The translations under genes and the position numbers were made by a program. The notes under the pieces were generated by a model that saw nothing but the letters and a program-made list of their open reading frames with translations, was not told where the DNA came from and made no database searches. This document shows positions 23,991-33,277 of a stretch of 64,000 bases of DNA, piece by piece. Numbering within the stretch: position 1 is the first letter of the stretch; each line of letters opens with the position of its first letter. The stretch is taken from contig CM033392.1 in assembly GCA_019426215.1 (NCBI GenBank), forward strand, positions 38,550,980 to 38,614,979, in the 5' to 3' direction. This DNA is from Buddleja alternifolia (taxonomy: Eukaryota; Streptophyta; Magnoliopsida; Lamiales; Scrophulariaceae).

Positions 23991-24008
23991 TTGGGTTGCC
24001 TCCCAAGA
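23991..24008 (-). other. CTTGGG hairpin after gag-protease of F
   Basis: Element-sense RNA reads CUUGGG, loop AGGCAA, CCCAAG, about 45 bases after the gag-protease stop. It is conserved in A (33214-33231) and D (62077-62094). In D one pair changed from U-A to C-G, so the stem is kept. Confidence 0.75.
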
Positions 24009-24053
24009 AGCGCTAGTTTAGAGTCGGTAGCTCGACTTTGTGCTCTTTGAGGT

Positions 24054-26336
24054 TCAAATAGGTGGTCCATTTAACACGACCAAATCCTTTTCATGCCTCC
24101 TTTTAGCTCCATGGTCTACTTGCTTCCACTCATATTGCGGGATTTTGCAATAAGCCCTTTGTATTGGATGAGTCTTTTCAATCTTACGAGCACGGCGATG
24201 GGGTGGAATGTATTTCATGCATAAATCTTCTTTTCCCTCTTTGTTGTGTTTATCATAGGGAATCTCATCCTCTAACTCGAGTGTGCCCTTAGCATTGCCA
24301 TTTGCACATTTCTCATCAAGAGAAGGGTTAATAACATCGATATTGGAACAAGTAAGATCATCCATAGATGGTTTCCTGTTATTAGAAGCATCAAATATCA
24401 CTTTTACATCTCCTACCCTCAATGATAACTTACCTTTTCCCATGTCGATCTTGGCATTGCTAGTGACTAGGAAAGGTCTTCCTAGAATCAAGGGCATCTC
24501 AACATCTTCCTCCATATCAAGGACCACAAAGTCAACCCGGAAAAAGAATTTGTCAACTTGTACAATAACATCTTCTATTATCGCCTTTGGTCTCTTAATT
24601 GATCCATCGGCGAGTTGGAGGCTCATTGATGTCGGTTTAGGATTTCCAAGGCCCAACTTCTTGAAGAGAGAATACGGGAGGAGATTGATACTTGCTCCCG
24701 TATCGCAAATAACCTTTTCAAAAGTAAGAGGGCCAATGGTGCACGGAATGGTGAGCCTCCCCGGGTCCTCACAAAGAGTCGCCACAATCCTACGAAAAAT
24801 CTGATCCATATCCTTCTTTTTCGTTTTTTGTGCATTTGGAAATGGAAGACGAACCTCGATGGGATGATGCGTTGGAGTTGAAGGGCCAGCTGTGGAGGAT
24901 ACAGAATGTGGCGCTTGGGCGTGACAATCGGCGCCTTGGCGCAGCGACAAGGGCGCCTGGGCGTGGATGGATGGGCCCTCGGGCGCATCAGTGCGAACAT
25001 TATCACCTTTTACCTGTTCGCCATTTCTCAAGGTAATTCCATAGCATTGCTCTTTTAGGTTCTTTTCCGTGTCACTTGGTAAAGTTCCCGGGGCTCTCTC
25101 GCTGATTGTCTTTGCCATTTGACCCATTTGTGTCTTCAAATCCTTCATATCCATCATTAAATCCTTCATCATAGTACGGAGTTCGTTGATTGCTGAATCC
25201 GATTTCTTTATTTCCTCATCAAGACGTTCATCGGTTGTAGGAGGCCTAACTTGCCTTTGTACATGAGGATTACCTTGCCTTTGAGCTTGGTTATTGTTGA
25301 ATGGGGGTCTTGGTGCTTGATAGACGCCGGGATGAGCATTTTGTGCCGGATTGGGCCTCCTTGGAAAATTTTCGGGCACATGGAAGTTCAATTGAGGTCG
25401 ATTGGCATTTCCAACATAGTTTACATTGCCAACCATTGTTTCCAAAGCAACTTCTTCGCCCAACTCTTGAACACAAGCAATCTTTTTAGTGGGTGTGATT
25501 TCTTCATCATCGGGATAGAGTTCATCTTCCCGGGCTAATTGCCCAATCTTGTCCCACACACTTTGGCAATCGAGCCCAAGGAGATCACCACCGGCGCCGG
25601 CATTGAGCCTATTTCGGATGCGCGAACGGACTCCATCATGGAATCGTAATACTTGCTCGCTCAATCTTAGGTTGTGATCCGGACATTTTCGGAGCATGTT
25701 TTTATATCTAGCCCATGCCTCGGCCAAGGACTCATGATTCCCCTGCTTAAACTCCTTAATGTTGCTCCTTAGCTCATTGATTTTGGAGGGTGGAAAGAAT
25801 TTGCACAAAAAGGCATCGACCAATTGTCCCCATGTTGTGATGGATTGGGGTGGTAGAGATTTGTACCACATGGTCGCCCTTTCCTTTAATGAGAAGTGGA
25901 AGACTTTTAGACGAATTGCATCAAGATCCCGTGGATGAAATTGGGTAGTCATGAGAGTATCGTCTAAAGTCTCCAAATGCTCATGAGGTGATTCATGGGG
26001 CTCTCCATAGAAGGGTTCGCTTTGCACCATGCTAAAGATGTGTGACGGAATGTGATAATTTGGTGCAAAGAAATTTGGAAAGACTACGGGCCCCGGTATA
26101 GTGTGGACCCTTGGAGGTAGACTTTCCCGGACCGATGGAAGTCTTTGAGGAGGTGCCGGTTGCATAGCTTGGAATAGATTTTGCAACCATTCCCTGTTTT
26201 CCGGGAGATTTATGTCGGGAAAATTCCCATTTGGATTTAGATTGTCGGCCATTTCTCGAGCGCGTCTACTAGATCGAAGAACACGCTCTATCTCCCGCTC
26301 AAAATTGTATAGAGGCTCGTTAGAAGAGCGGGTCAT
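24054..26336 (-). CDS. Gag-aspartic protease polyprotein of F
   Basis: Uninterrupted frame. The ATG at 26336 (MTRSSNEPLYNFERE) is chosen over one 11 codons upstream because A begins at the same place (MTCSSNEP). It gives about 760 residues. The N-terminal third is the retrotransposon gag capsid domain (FHFSLKERATMWYKSLPP, then FCKFFPPSKINELRSNIKEF and WARYKNMLRKCPDHNL). A proline- and glutamine-rich segment, a short helical stretch (DEEIKKSDSAINELRTMMKD) and a linker encoding the GGCGCC words follow. Protease shows LTIPCTIGPLTFEKVICDTG with D-T-G intact and PLILGRPFL as the flap-side block. Relative to A and D about 60 residues before the protease are missing (LCEDPGRLTIP junction). It ends VVLNGPPI and stop, as does A. 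No zinc knuckle is visible. Confidence 0.93.
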   Translation of the reverse strand: MTRSSNEPLYNFEREIERVLRSSRRAREMADNLNPNGNFPDINLPENREWLQNLFQAMQPAPPQRLPSVRESLPPRVHTIPGPVVFPNFFAPNYHIPSHIFSMVQSEPFYGEPHESPHEHLETLDDTLMTTQFHPRDLDAIRLKVFHFSLKERATMWYKSLPPQSITTWGQLVDAFLCKFFPPSKINELRSNIKEFKQGNHESLAEAWARYKNMLRKCPDHNLRLSEQVLRFHDGVRSRIRNRLNAGAGGDLLGLDCQSVWDKIGQLAREDELYPDDEEITPTKKIACVQELGEEVALETMVGNVNYVGNANRPQLNFHVPENFPRRPNPAQNAHPGVYQAPRPPFNNNQAQRQGNPHVQRQVRPPTTDERLDEEIKKSDSAINELRTMMKDLMMDMKDLKTQMGQMAKTISERAPGTLPSDTEKNLKEQCYGITLRNGEQVKGDNVRTDAPEGPSIHAQAPLSLRQGADCHAQAPHSVSSTAGPSTPTHHPIEVRLPFPNAQKTKKKDMDQIFRRIVATLCEDPGRLTIPCTIGPLTFEKVICDTGASINLLPYSLFKKLGLGNPKPTSMSLQLADGSIKRPKAIIEDVIVQVDKFFFRVDFVVLDMEEDVEMPLILGRPFLVTSNAKIDMGKGKLSLRVGDVKVIFDASNNRKPSMDDLTCSNIDVINPSLDEKCANGNAKGTLELEDEIPYDKHNKEGKEDLCMKYIPPHRRARKIEKTHPIQRAYCKIPQYEWKQVDHGAKRRHEKDLVVLNGPPI
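24910..24995. repeat. GGCGCC-type words in gag-protease linker of F
   Basis: GGCGCTTGGGCGTG (24910-24923), GGCGCCTTGGCGCA (24930-24943), GGCGCCTGGGCGTG (24952-24965) and GGCGCATCAGTGCG (24982-24995) are spaced 20 to 30 bases apart inside the coding frame. They are variants of the 14-base palindrome GGCGCCTAGGCGCC. Confidence 0.7.
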
Positions 26337-26471
26337 GCACCACAAATTACACCTAACAATTAAACACAAAAAACAAAATTAGAATAATAAAATAAAAGAA
26401 AGGTTAGAAATAAACGAAGAACTAAGAATTATGAAAATTTAAACGAAAAATCAAAAACTAAAATGAACAAG

Positions 26472-26489
26472 TCCCCGGCAACGGCGCCA
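26472..26489 (-). promoter_or_regulatory. Primer binding site of F (tRNA-Asp)
   Basis: Minus strand TGGCGCCGTTGCCGGGGA, complementary to the 3' end of plant tRNA-Asp, six bases from the 5' LTR. Typical of Athila-like elements. Confidence 0.9.
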
Positions 26490-26495
26490 AACACT

Positions 26496-28434
26496 TGACA
26501 CGCTAAAAGCTAACGTGCTATGATAGCAAGTGCACTAGTCGTGTGTAGTAATAAGTGTGGACGAAAAGTCCGGGTTGTCGAACCACAAGGACTTGAATTC
26601 TAGTTTAAGGTTTTATAACAACAAAGATCAATACAATAAAGGTAAAATTAGTGTGAAACGCGTAAGATAAGAACAAGGTTGCACAAGTGATTTAAAACAA
26701 AATATAAAGGGAGACTAAGGCACATGCTAGGTTCAAATTGATCAATTATACTTATAAAAATTCTCGTTGAAGTATTACGCTTATATTGTTATGGTGAGAG
26801 CTCTGAGGGTAGAGAATAACCGATGTCTCACGTATAAACTCCTATGCTTAGATTGTGATTTCCCAAATATTCCTATCCGGAAATCTAACCCCTAAACATG
26901 CATTAACGTACTAGAGTTCACTCGATTTGAATCGAACAACTTCACCCGGGAATCTTTACCTATGTCTAGAGCAATTCCTTATTAGTTGCGGGTCATGATG
27001 TGAATTTCTTGCACCCTAAGTCAATTTTCTCCCGAAATATTCACCTAGGCATAAGATTCTAACATATAGTGATCAAGTATATGCAAGATAAGTAAAAACA
27101 CAAATTCACATCACATAACAATATAAGAATAACCTCAACAATCATCTATTATAAGTATATATCACAATTTGACCTTACATGGCCTTAGTCTTATGAAATT
27201 AGTTCATAATAGATAGTATGAAAAACAATAATGAGTAAATACACATATTCATAGACATGAATGAAAATGAAAAGGCTATAAAAACTCCCTCTAATTGAAT
27301 GATGATGGATCTTGAAGTTGAGCCTTCAATCCCCAAGCTCTTTTCCTTCCTCTAGTTTTCCCCTCCAAGAGTGATGAAGAATGGTGATGAATGGTGGAGA
27401 AATAAGATTAGGGGCTGCCCCCCCTCTCCTCCAAGAATCTGAAATTGATAGTGAATGATGAAGAGTATGGGTTCCCCCTCCTTTTATAGCCAAAATTCCA
27501 CTAAAGTATGCATTAAGAATTTCCATTAAAGTTCCCCAATGAGAATTCCACCTAAGGTGATGCTTAAAGTTTGGCTTTTAAGATTCCAACCAGCTAAAAA
27601 ATGCTAAACTTTCAGCCCTTAAGAATTCCACCAAGCATAACCATGTGAAAACTTCAACAAAACACATGCATGCTGCCATTTTCTTGCTTTCCAGCGCAGT
27701 CTTAGTATTTTCCTCATAAACTTCTCCACAGATCTCCAAATTGGATGATTCAAGTCCCCATGTTCAGATAAAACATAGATCTACAACTTTCCAACAGGAC
27801 ATTTTGTCCAATTCGGTCGCTAAGTATACCTAAATTACGTTTCAACATGGAGGTTGTTTCTGATTTGGCGCCCATAAAGTAAATCTACCAAGAAACACAG
27901 TTATGACAACCCCTCAACACATGTGCTGAATTATGGCCAAAAGTGATTCTTACCTATCATATAATGCTGGAATTTAGGCTGAAAAGGAGTAACATTCGGA
28001 TTATCCATGCCTAGGCATGACTAGGAGGGCGTTGGGGCGTATCCTGGCACATGTACTTCTCTGTTCGGCGCAGCAATCGTATTTCCTTCATAATTATCTC
28101 TATAGACCTCCGATTTGGATGTTTCAAGTTCCCATTTGAAGCTAAGACATACATCTAAAACTTTGTAGAAGGAAACTTTGTCTAAGTAGGTCTCGAAATG
28201 TACGGAATTATCGCTCGAATGTGGTAGGAGATGCATAAACCGCCTAGGTGTTGAAAAACATGCTTGAACTTGTTTTGTACATCGTTTTTCTTCCCTTTTC
28301 TTCATGTATTCTCATTTATTACCTGTATTCACTTAACACACCTATTAAATGCAAATGTGACATGATTTAAGCAATAAGTGAATCCAAATCATAAGAATTA
28401 CGGTCTTAAAAACACGTAAAAACACCTCTTATCA
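26496..28434 (-). repeat. 5' LTR of F
   Basis: Right LTR, near-identical to 20470-22398. It has an additional 10-base duplication near 27380-27390 (GATGAATGGT). Words ATGCCTAGGCAT (28007-28018) and GGCGTTGGGGCGTA (28028-28041) are kept. Confidence 0.95.
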
Positions 28435-28893
28435 GGAGTCAATGCCAAGAAAATCTTCAAGCGTTCCAGGACAAGCAAGCGTCAAGATGCTCCTGTTCCT
28501 GAAGAGCCCGAGACAGTCGAGCCAAGCGCTCAAGAAGTTGCTGTTGAGGCAAGCTCTCAGGGTAACTTTATTTCTTCCCACAGCATTTCTTTTCCTACAT
28601 CTGTAGAAGATCCTGTTGTTATAGAGGATAGTTCTTGTGCTAGAGCTATTGTTCCAGCTGTTGCTGAAGCATCAATCAACGTCCATCTGGATGTTGAGAT
28701 GACAGACGTCGTGGCTATTGGTCAAGATGTTGCCGCAGAAGTTGCTGCAATTGATACTGAGGAACCTGCTATTGAAGAGGTTCAATCATCGTCTCCCTTC
28801 TCAGTCATAATAGAGGCACGCTCAGAAGGTCAGAGCGTTTCTGAAGATGTTACCCAGACACTTCTTCAAGCTGGACCCACTGAAAATAAATGA
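28435..28893 (+). pseudogene. Envelope-position ORF of S, 3' part
   Basis: After the GGAGT duplication the frame of 19448-20469 resumes without a shift: basic KRSRTSKRQ, then a long acidic and alanine/valine-rich low-complexity tail ending LLQAGPTENK and a TGA at 28891-28893. The sense continuity across the insertion confirms that F landed inside this ORF. Beyond it (28894-28991) the sequence is unassigned until the remnant of the S 3' LTR. Confidence 0.75.
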
Positions 28894-28991
28894 TCATTTG
28901 ATCAATTGCATGCCTCCAGCGCTCGAAGAAGATTTCATCCCAGTAGACTATAATGAAGAAAGATACATCATTGCTGAGAATGAAGTAGCGG

Positions 28992-29262
28992 ACAAAAGTT
29001 GTTCAAGGATGAATGAGCGTCTATTAGTGACTGATTTCACCTGGATTTATTTCTAAGTCCAGAAGGAGTTTAATGCAAATATTCCCAAATCATTAATTGC
29101 CAACAAACATTTATTTCGAATGCATTAAATGCGAATAAGAGCATTAAATGTGATAAGCTCTTTTGGACGTACAAACAAGTCATCCTATTGGACTGTCAAC
29201 TATTCACAGGCTGCAGCATCAACTTTTGTGCAACAGATTTTTCAGGAAAAAGGACAAAAGCT
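28992..29262 (+). repeat. Remnant of 3' LTR of S
   Basis: Matches 11816-12087 of the 5' LTR at roughly 93% by eye, including AGCGTCTATTAGTGACTGAT. The LTR start and last 950 bases are missing. The right edge coincides with the return to B leader sequence, so one deletion probably removed both. Confidence 0.88.
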
Positions 29263-29757
29263 ATAATAATTGACTCGGGTCGACCCATCGGTGTCCCAGT
29301 TCGGGTCAACCCAAATCCGTGTGTTAAAAACAGATGGGTGGGCTCGCGCTGTGTGGCCCAATCGCCCGACAGCTGTAATTGGGCTTACACAGCGTGAGCC
29401 CAAACTTCAGCATGATGGGCCACACAGCAGGCTGCTAAGAAAAATGGGTTCGCACAGCGAGCCCATCACGGCTGTGCACGCGCAGCCGCACGTTACTCCG
29501 GCGGCTATGCCACCGACGTTCCGCCGCCCCTCCGGCGACGAGGAGCTACTGAAAATTTAGGTTTTTTATTTCCCATCACATATTTACATGAAATCCAATT
29601 TACGTCAAATTCTAACGAATGAAAAATAAACATAATCCTCAAGAACACAAACAACATGAAATCCACATATCTAATCATGCATCGATAAAAAACTGTAAAA
29701 CATGCTTCTTCAACACATAATTACACATAATTTAGATGCGCCGAACCCCACAATTTG
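29263..29757 (-). other. Distal leader of B
   Basis: GC-rich part (29280-29530) followed by AT-rich sequence up to the PBS. The GC-rich part resembles the leader of C near 42530-42650, which has similar GGGCC and CGGGTC runs. No coding frame supported; the 96-codon open frame at 29270-29560 lies antisense to B. Confidence 0.7.
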
Positions 29758-29769
29758 GCTCTGATACCA
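29758..29769 (-). promoter_or_regulatory. Primer binding site of B
   Basis: Minus strand TGGTATCAGAGC, one base from the 5' LTR; complementary to initiator tRNA-Met. It fixes the minus orientation of B. Confidence 0.92.
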
Positions 29770-29770
29770 C

Positions 29771-31397
29771 TGTTGGGGAAATTAACCAAACGCAGCGGAA
29801 ATGGAATTTAAAAATTTGGATTTTCCCTTCGCAGGGTCAATCCCGTGTTTTAATCACACGTATGTATGATAGGGTAAAATCACATTACCCGTTGTAGCGG
29901 AGTGGTAGATTATTTCCACGACTTTGAATTCTTCAATTCTTCACGATAAATCTCCACCTGATTGATTCTTGATCCGAGCAGTGCAAATGTTCTGCCTCTA
30001 AATCGTCTCGCCGGCAAAACTTGATGAAAAACTTTCTCCTTCTTTTGGCACAGTGACCGATGGCAATGAAGAGAGAGGGAGAGGGAATCTTTTTCTTATG
30101 TGTTGTGTAATGCAACTTATATCCTAGGCTAATAATTAAGGTGATATTTATATCACGTAAGTTATTGCCTTGGACTCAAACTAAGCCCATTTAACGCCTA
30201 AGTGGCCGCCCCCTATAGGTTTAGTATGCCACATGGTGTATTAATTTTGTGCTTGGTTTAATCTAATATTTAATTAATTAACTTAATCCAATTAATTAAT
30301 TCAATTAAATAATAGATAACTCATTTAATTAATTATATTTCTGCAAGAAATATTATATTAATTAAATCATAAATAAATTAACTTATTTCTCCAAATAATT
30401 AATTCTATTTCTTTAACTTTAAGTATCCAATACTTAAATTATTACCACAAGAAATATTCCTACTTTTTCATTAATTTTTTCTTTTTAAGCGTGACTCTTT
30501 AGGTTTATCTATATTTGGCAATGGGAGGATTCCATTGAATATGGGTCCCACTTAACGAGTCAAGTGGTCCATATTTTAACCCAAATAAGATGAAAATGAT
30601 TAGATCATTTATACCTTTCCATTTGTAAATACCGTGTGAATACAAACTCTTCATTTCCTTATCTCGGTTAAGTGAGAGTCATGGTTTTGGTCAAACTCAC
30701 TAACTTAACACTATGCTATATTTATAATGAACTCAGATCAATGAACGCTTTGGTCAAAGACTTTAAGATCTAACTTACTTATAAATGCATAGGTTAATTC
30801 CTCATTCACTTACGAGGGAACAAATCCTTTCATGGATATCAGTTAAGAATACTTTTTGCCCATTCGGTTGCAGTTCGAGGTTGACCCCACCAACGGGTGA
30901 ATCGGGCCTAACTACTCTAATGACGAACCTAACGTCACAAGTATATCTTCAACTTGATTCCTCAAGTATAAAGTTCAAACACACCTATTACAATTTAATC
31001 AATTCTGTCATTGACTATCAAAGAGTGAAAACCCATGTGATAGAATCGTTGCGAGTCATGTTTGAGTGCCACAATCTCCATCAGTGCACCTATGATATGA
31101 GTTCTTCACTACTTTCTAGTGATTGATGGACTCCTTTTTTGTCAAAACTCATATCATACAAGTCGTCATGATTTTCAATGCCCAATTGAAAATCTTTGAC
31201 TTGCAGACTATTTTAGTACACAAGTATCATACTCTTCTATTGACATAGAGAGTTAACTCTAATTACAATATATAAATGCCAATATGAATGTAAATAACTA
31301 AAATGCCCTTTATTAATTGATTTAATGAACAATTACAATTGATAATGTCCTATCATCTACTAATCCTCTATTGGCATTTGAGGACATTAACCTAACA
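29771..31397 (-). repeat. 5' LTR of copia element B
   Basis: TGTTGGGGAAATTAACC to ATTAACCTAACA, 1627 bases, followed by the CTTCT duplication. It is clearly more diverged from its partner 5264-6911 than the F LTRs are from each other, so B is older than F, as the nesting requires. Confidence 0.93.
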
Positions 31398-31402
31398 CTT
31401 CT

Positions 31403-32279
31403 TCAGGACGGTAGACTCTCCACACTTTCTCTTGACCTGTGTAGGGTCGATCAATGAGGTAAGCTTGATGCCCAACTTCTGAATGTGCCCTAATAGAGTT
31501 CAATGAATCAACCCTGCAAAATCAATCTTCTTCGGAGTCATGATGGAAAAGATGAGCAACCCTCTCTCTTTGTTCACCTCAGAACGGTTGCCACTCTGAA
31601 TGAGATTGAATTGGATTAAATCAAACCAGAATGTAGCCTCGAGGAGTAAAACTCGATGGGGCAAGTGGGCCTCCCGGGCTGGCTATGTCGTGCCGGGTAT
31701 CGCAATCACCTCAAGAATCTCGTCTAAGGACACGGTGAAAGTCCCGTCAGTCTTGTGACAAGCCCAATACTCGTAAATCTGAGGGATAGGTATCCTGAGG
31801 CACACAATGATAACCCGAGCATCAAAGTCCACAGTCACATCCCAAAAGAAAACCTCAATCCTATAGTTGACCGTCCTCGTCCCAATACTCTCAAAGGCAC
31901 CGACACTATAAAATTCTTGAACCCATGAGACCCGAATAGCCTCAAGTGGTCCACGAAAGTATGCTAGATGGTGGAAATCAATGAGTGCTCACACCGAAGC
32001 CTGAGCACGGGTATCGAAGGGCTTTTTCTTCATAAGAACCCGAACCTGAAGGGCGTGATAGATCTTCACCACATCCGGGTGTAAGAAACGGTTGACTAGA
32101 GGAGGTGCTTCAAACGGAGGCTCAGACACATTGGAAGAACCCTCCTCTACCTTCTTCTTTCCCTTTGTTTTCGCTTTCTTAGGAATTTTTTTTTGTTTTT
32201 CAAAAAATCCAGCGGCGTAACGGCGTGATTCAGCGTACCAAGTTCTCGACCAAACCTCAAATTCATGAATCAATCTCAT
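31403..32279 (-). pseudogene. Envelope-position ORF of A, N-terminal part
   Basis: Reads from MRLIHEFEVWSRTWYAESRR (32279; true start uncertain) through a lysine-rich segment (KKIPKKAKTKGKKK). Stops near 31991, 31685 and 31507 interrupt the frame. The core block SGNRSEVNKERGLLIFSIMT aligns with TSNRSSVNKERALLIYCIMT of the ORF in D. The frame meets B at 31402 and continues at 5258. Family: putative plant transposon protein of Athila-like and other elements; no biochemical role known to me. Confidence 0.75.
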
Positions 32280-33213
32280 TCACAACAAAATTTGCAAGCC
32301 CCCAACTGAACTCGAACAATAATCACACCACCCAATCGACTCCATGCCAAAATCACCACTAAAATTCGCACTAATGCAGCAAAGATTCCCAAAGCTTCGA
32401 TTTTTATACCCAAGAATCAACTCCAATGTACAGAACACCACAGAATTACACAAATTCGGCACAAATCTTTACAAATCGCTAAATATATATCCCCACTCTG
32501 CATGAATGTACGAGAAGGATAAAAGGGCCAAGCCAATCACTCATCCTTTTGAAGCAATTTGAACGACAAGAGCGAAGAACCGACAGTGATGGTGGAGAGA
32601 GCGATGTCACGACTGCAGATTGGCGAAAAGACGGTAGTTCGGTGGCGGAAATGAGAGGGGTCGTCGCGGAGCTAGGGTTTGAGTTGAGAGAGATGATGAT
32701 TTGACCTAATGTTGACTGAAAAATGAAATAAATACCTGAGCTGCGCCCAGGCGAGCGTATGATGGCGCCTAGGCGCCGTGATTTGAAGATCTTGGTGGCC
32801 TTTGAAATTCATTCAGCGCCTGGGCGCGGATGTAATGGCACTTAGGCTCGGAGAGTGCGGCGCCCAGGCGTGGGTTTTGTGGCACTCAGGTGCCATGGTG
32901 AAAGAATTCAGACTAATAGGCTGCCTTCAACGCCTAGGCATGGAAACTCGGGCGCCTAGGCACGATGTGGATGGCGCGCAAGCATAAACTTTACGGCGTT
33001 TAGGCATGCTATACAGGACAGAATGGTAGACTGGGGAAATGCAGCATCTAGGCGCGATAAATATGGTGCCTGGGCGCTTGTTGCAGTGTGGAATTGAAGT
33101 CCATTTCCTGCAAAAATAAAGAAAGAAAATGCTTAAACATAACTAACAAAGATTAAACAAAAGAAAGAGAGCTAATTAATCTAAAAAAAACAAAAATACG
33201 GAAAGATAAAGAG
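32280..33213 (-). other. Spacer of A between gag-protease and envelope-position ORF
   Basis: About 0.9 kb where an autonomous Ty3 element would have some 3 kb of pol. No polymerase, RNase H or integrase motif in any frame. It contains the palindromic word array at 32743-33077. Confidence 0.75.
32743..33077. repeat. Array of GGCGCCTAGGCGCC-type words in A
   Basis: About twelve imperfect copies of a 14-base palindrome in 335 bases: 32743-32755, 32764-32777 (perfect GGCGCCTAGGCGCC), 32816-32827, 32837-32850, 32859-32872, 32881-32894, 32930-32943, 32951-32964, 32973-32986, 32994-33007, 33044-33056 and 33065-33077. Spacing is irregular (20 to 50 bases) and the DNA between copies is unrelated, so this is not a simple tandem repeat. 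Confidence 0.8.
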
Positions 33214-33231
33214 CTTGGGTTGTCTCCCAAG
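33214..33231 (-). other. CTTGGG hairpin after gag-protease of A
   Basis: Element-sense arms CUUGGG and CCCAAG with loop AGACAA, about 47 bases after the stop of gag-protease, the same place as in F. Confidence 0.72.
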
Positions 33232-33277
33232 AAGTGCTACTTTATAGTCATTAGCTTGACTTTGCGCTTGTTGAGGT

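Larger units (their letters stand above)
20470..28434 (-). mobile_element. Element F: young pol-less Athila-like element (TR-GAG type)
   Basis: Complete element on the minus strand, 7965 bases. It has two LTRs of 1929 and 1939 bases, TGACACGC to CTTATCA, with the 5-base duplication GGAGT (20465-20469 and 28435-28439). The tRNA-Asp PBS and PPT are intact. The interior is 4.1 kb and codes only for gag and aspartic protease; nothing resembling reverse transcriptase, RNase H or integrase fits in the remaining 1.65 kb. By eye the LTRs differ at about 25 bases plus one 10-base duplication, so insertion is recent. It would need enzymes from an autonomous relative. This matches the TR-GAG class of plant non-autonomous elements. 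Confidence 0.95.
11521..29262 (+). mobile_element. Sirevirus S (Ty1/copia), interrupted by F
   Basis: Plus-strand copia element with a 1525-base 5' LTR, tRNA-Met PBS, gag, protease, integrase, reverse transcriptase, RNase H, a spacer with repeated polypurine tracts and a downstream envelope-position ORF. The large gag with a coiled-coil extension, the order and the extra ORF are those of Sireviruses (SIRE1/Maximus group). Only 271 bases of the 3' LTR remain (28992-29262, equal to 11816-12087 of the 5' LTR). The LTR start, LTR end and distal flank are gone, so no TSD can be tested. Pol contains several stops and shifts. Confidence 0.9.
5264..31397 (-). mobile_element. Copia element B, interrupted by Sirevirus S
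   Basis: Ty1/copia element on the minus strand with both LTRs (5264-6911 and 29771-31397), TG/CA ends and a perfect CTTCT duplication (5259-5263 and 31398-31402). The internal order is leader, gag, protease, integrase, reverse transcriptase, RNase H, as in copia elements. All frames are broken. Sirevirus S lies in its leader, and a deletion at the right S junction removed leader sequence that relative C still has. It belongs to the same broad copia family as element C (gag, pol and leader similar). Lineage within copia was not assigned. Confidence 0.92.

Noticed and set aside
24283..24804. 173-codon plus-strand frame
   Set aside because: Antisense shadow of the intact gag-protease frame of F.
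26472..26489. tRNA-Asp-like sequence (also 35890-35907)
   Set aside because: Only the 3' 18 bases match a tRNA. It is a retroelement primer binding site, not a tRNA gene.
32743..33077. CRISPR-like array
   Set aside because: Spacing and repeat sequence are irregular, the repeats are only 12-14 bases, and the setting is a plant retroelement.
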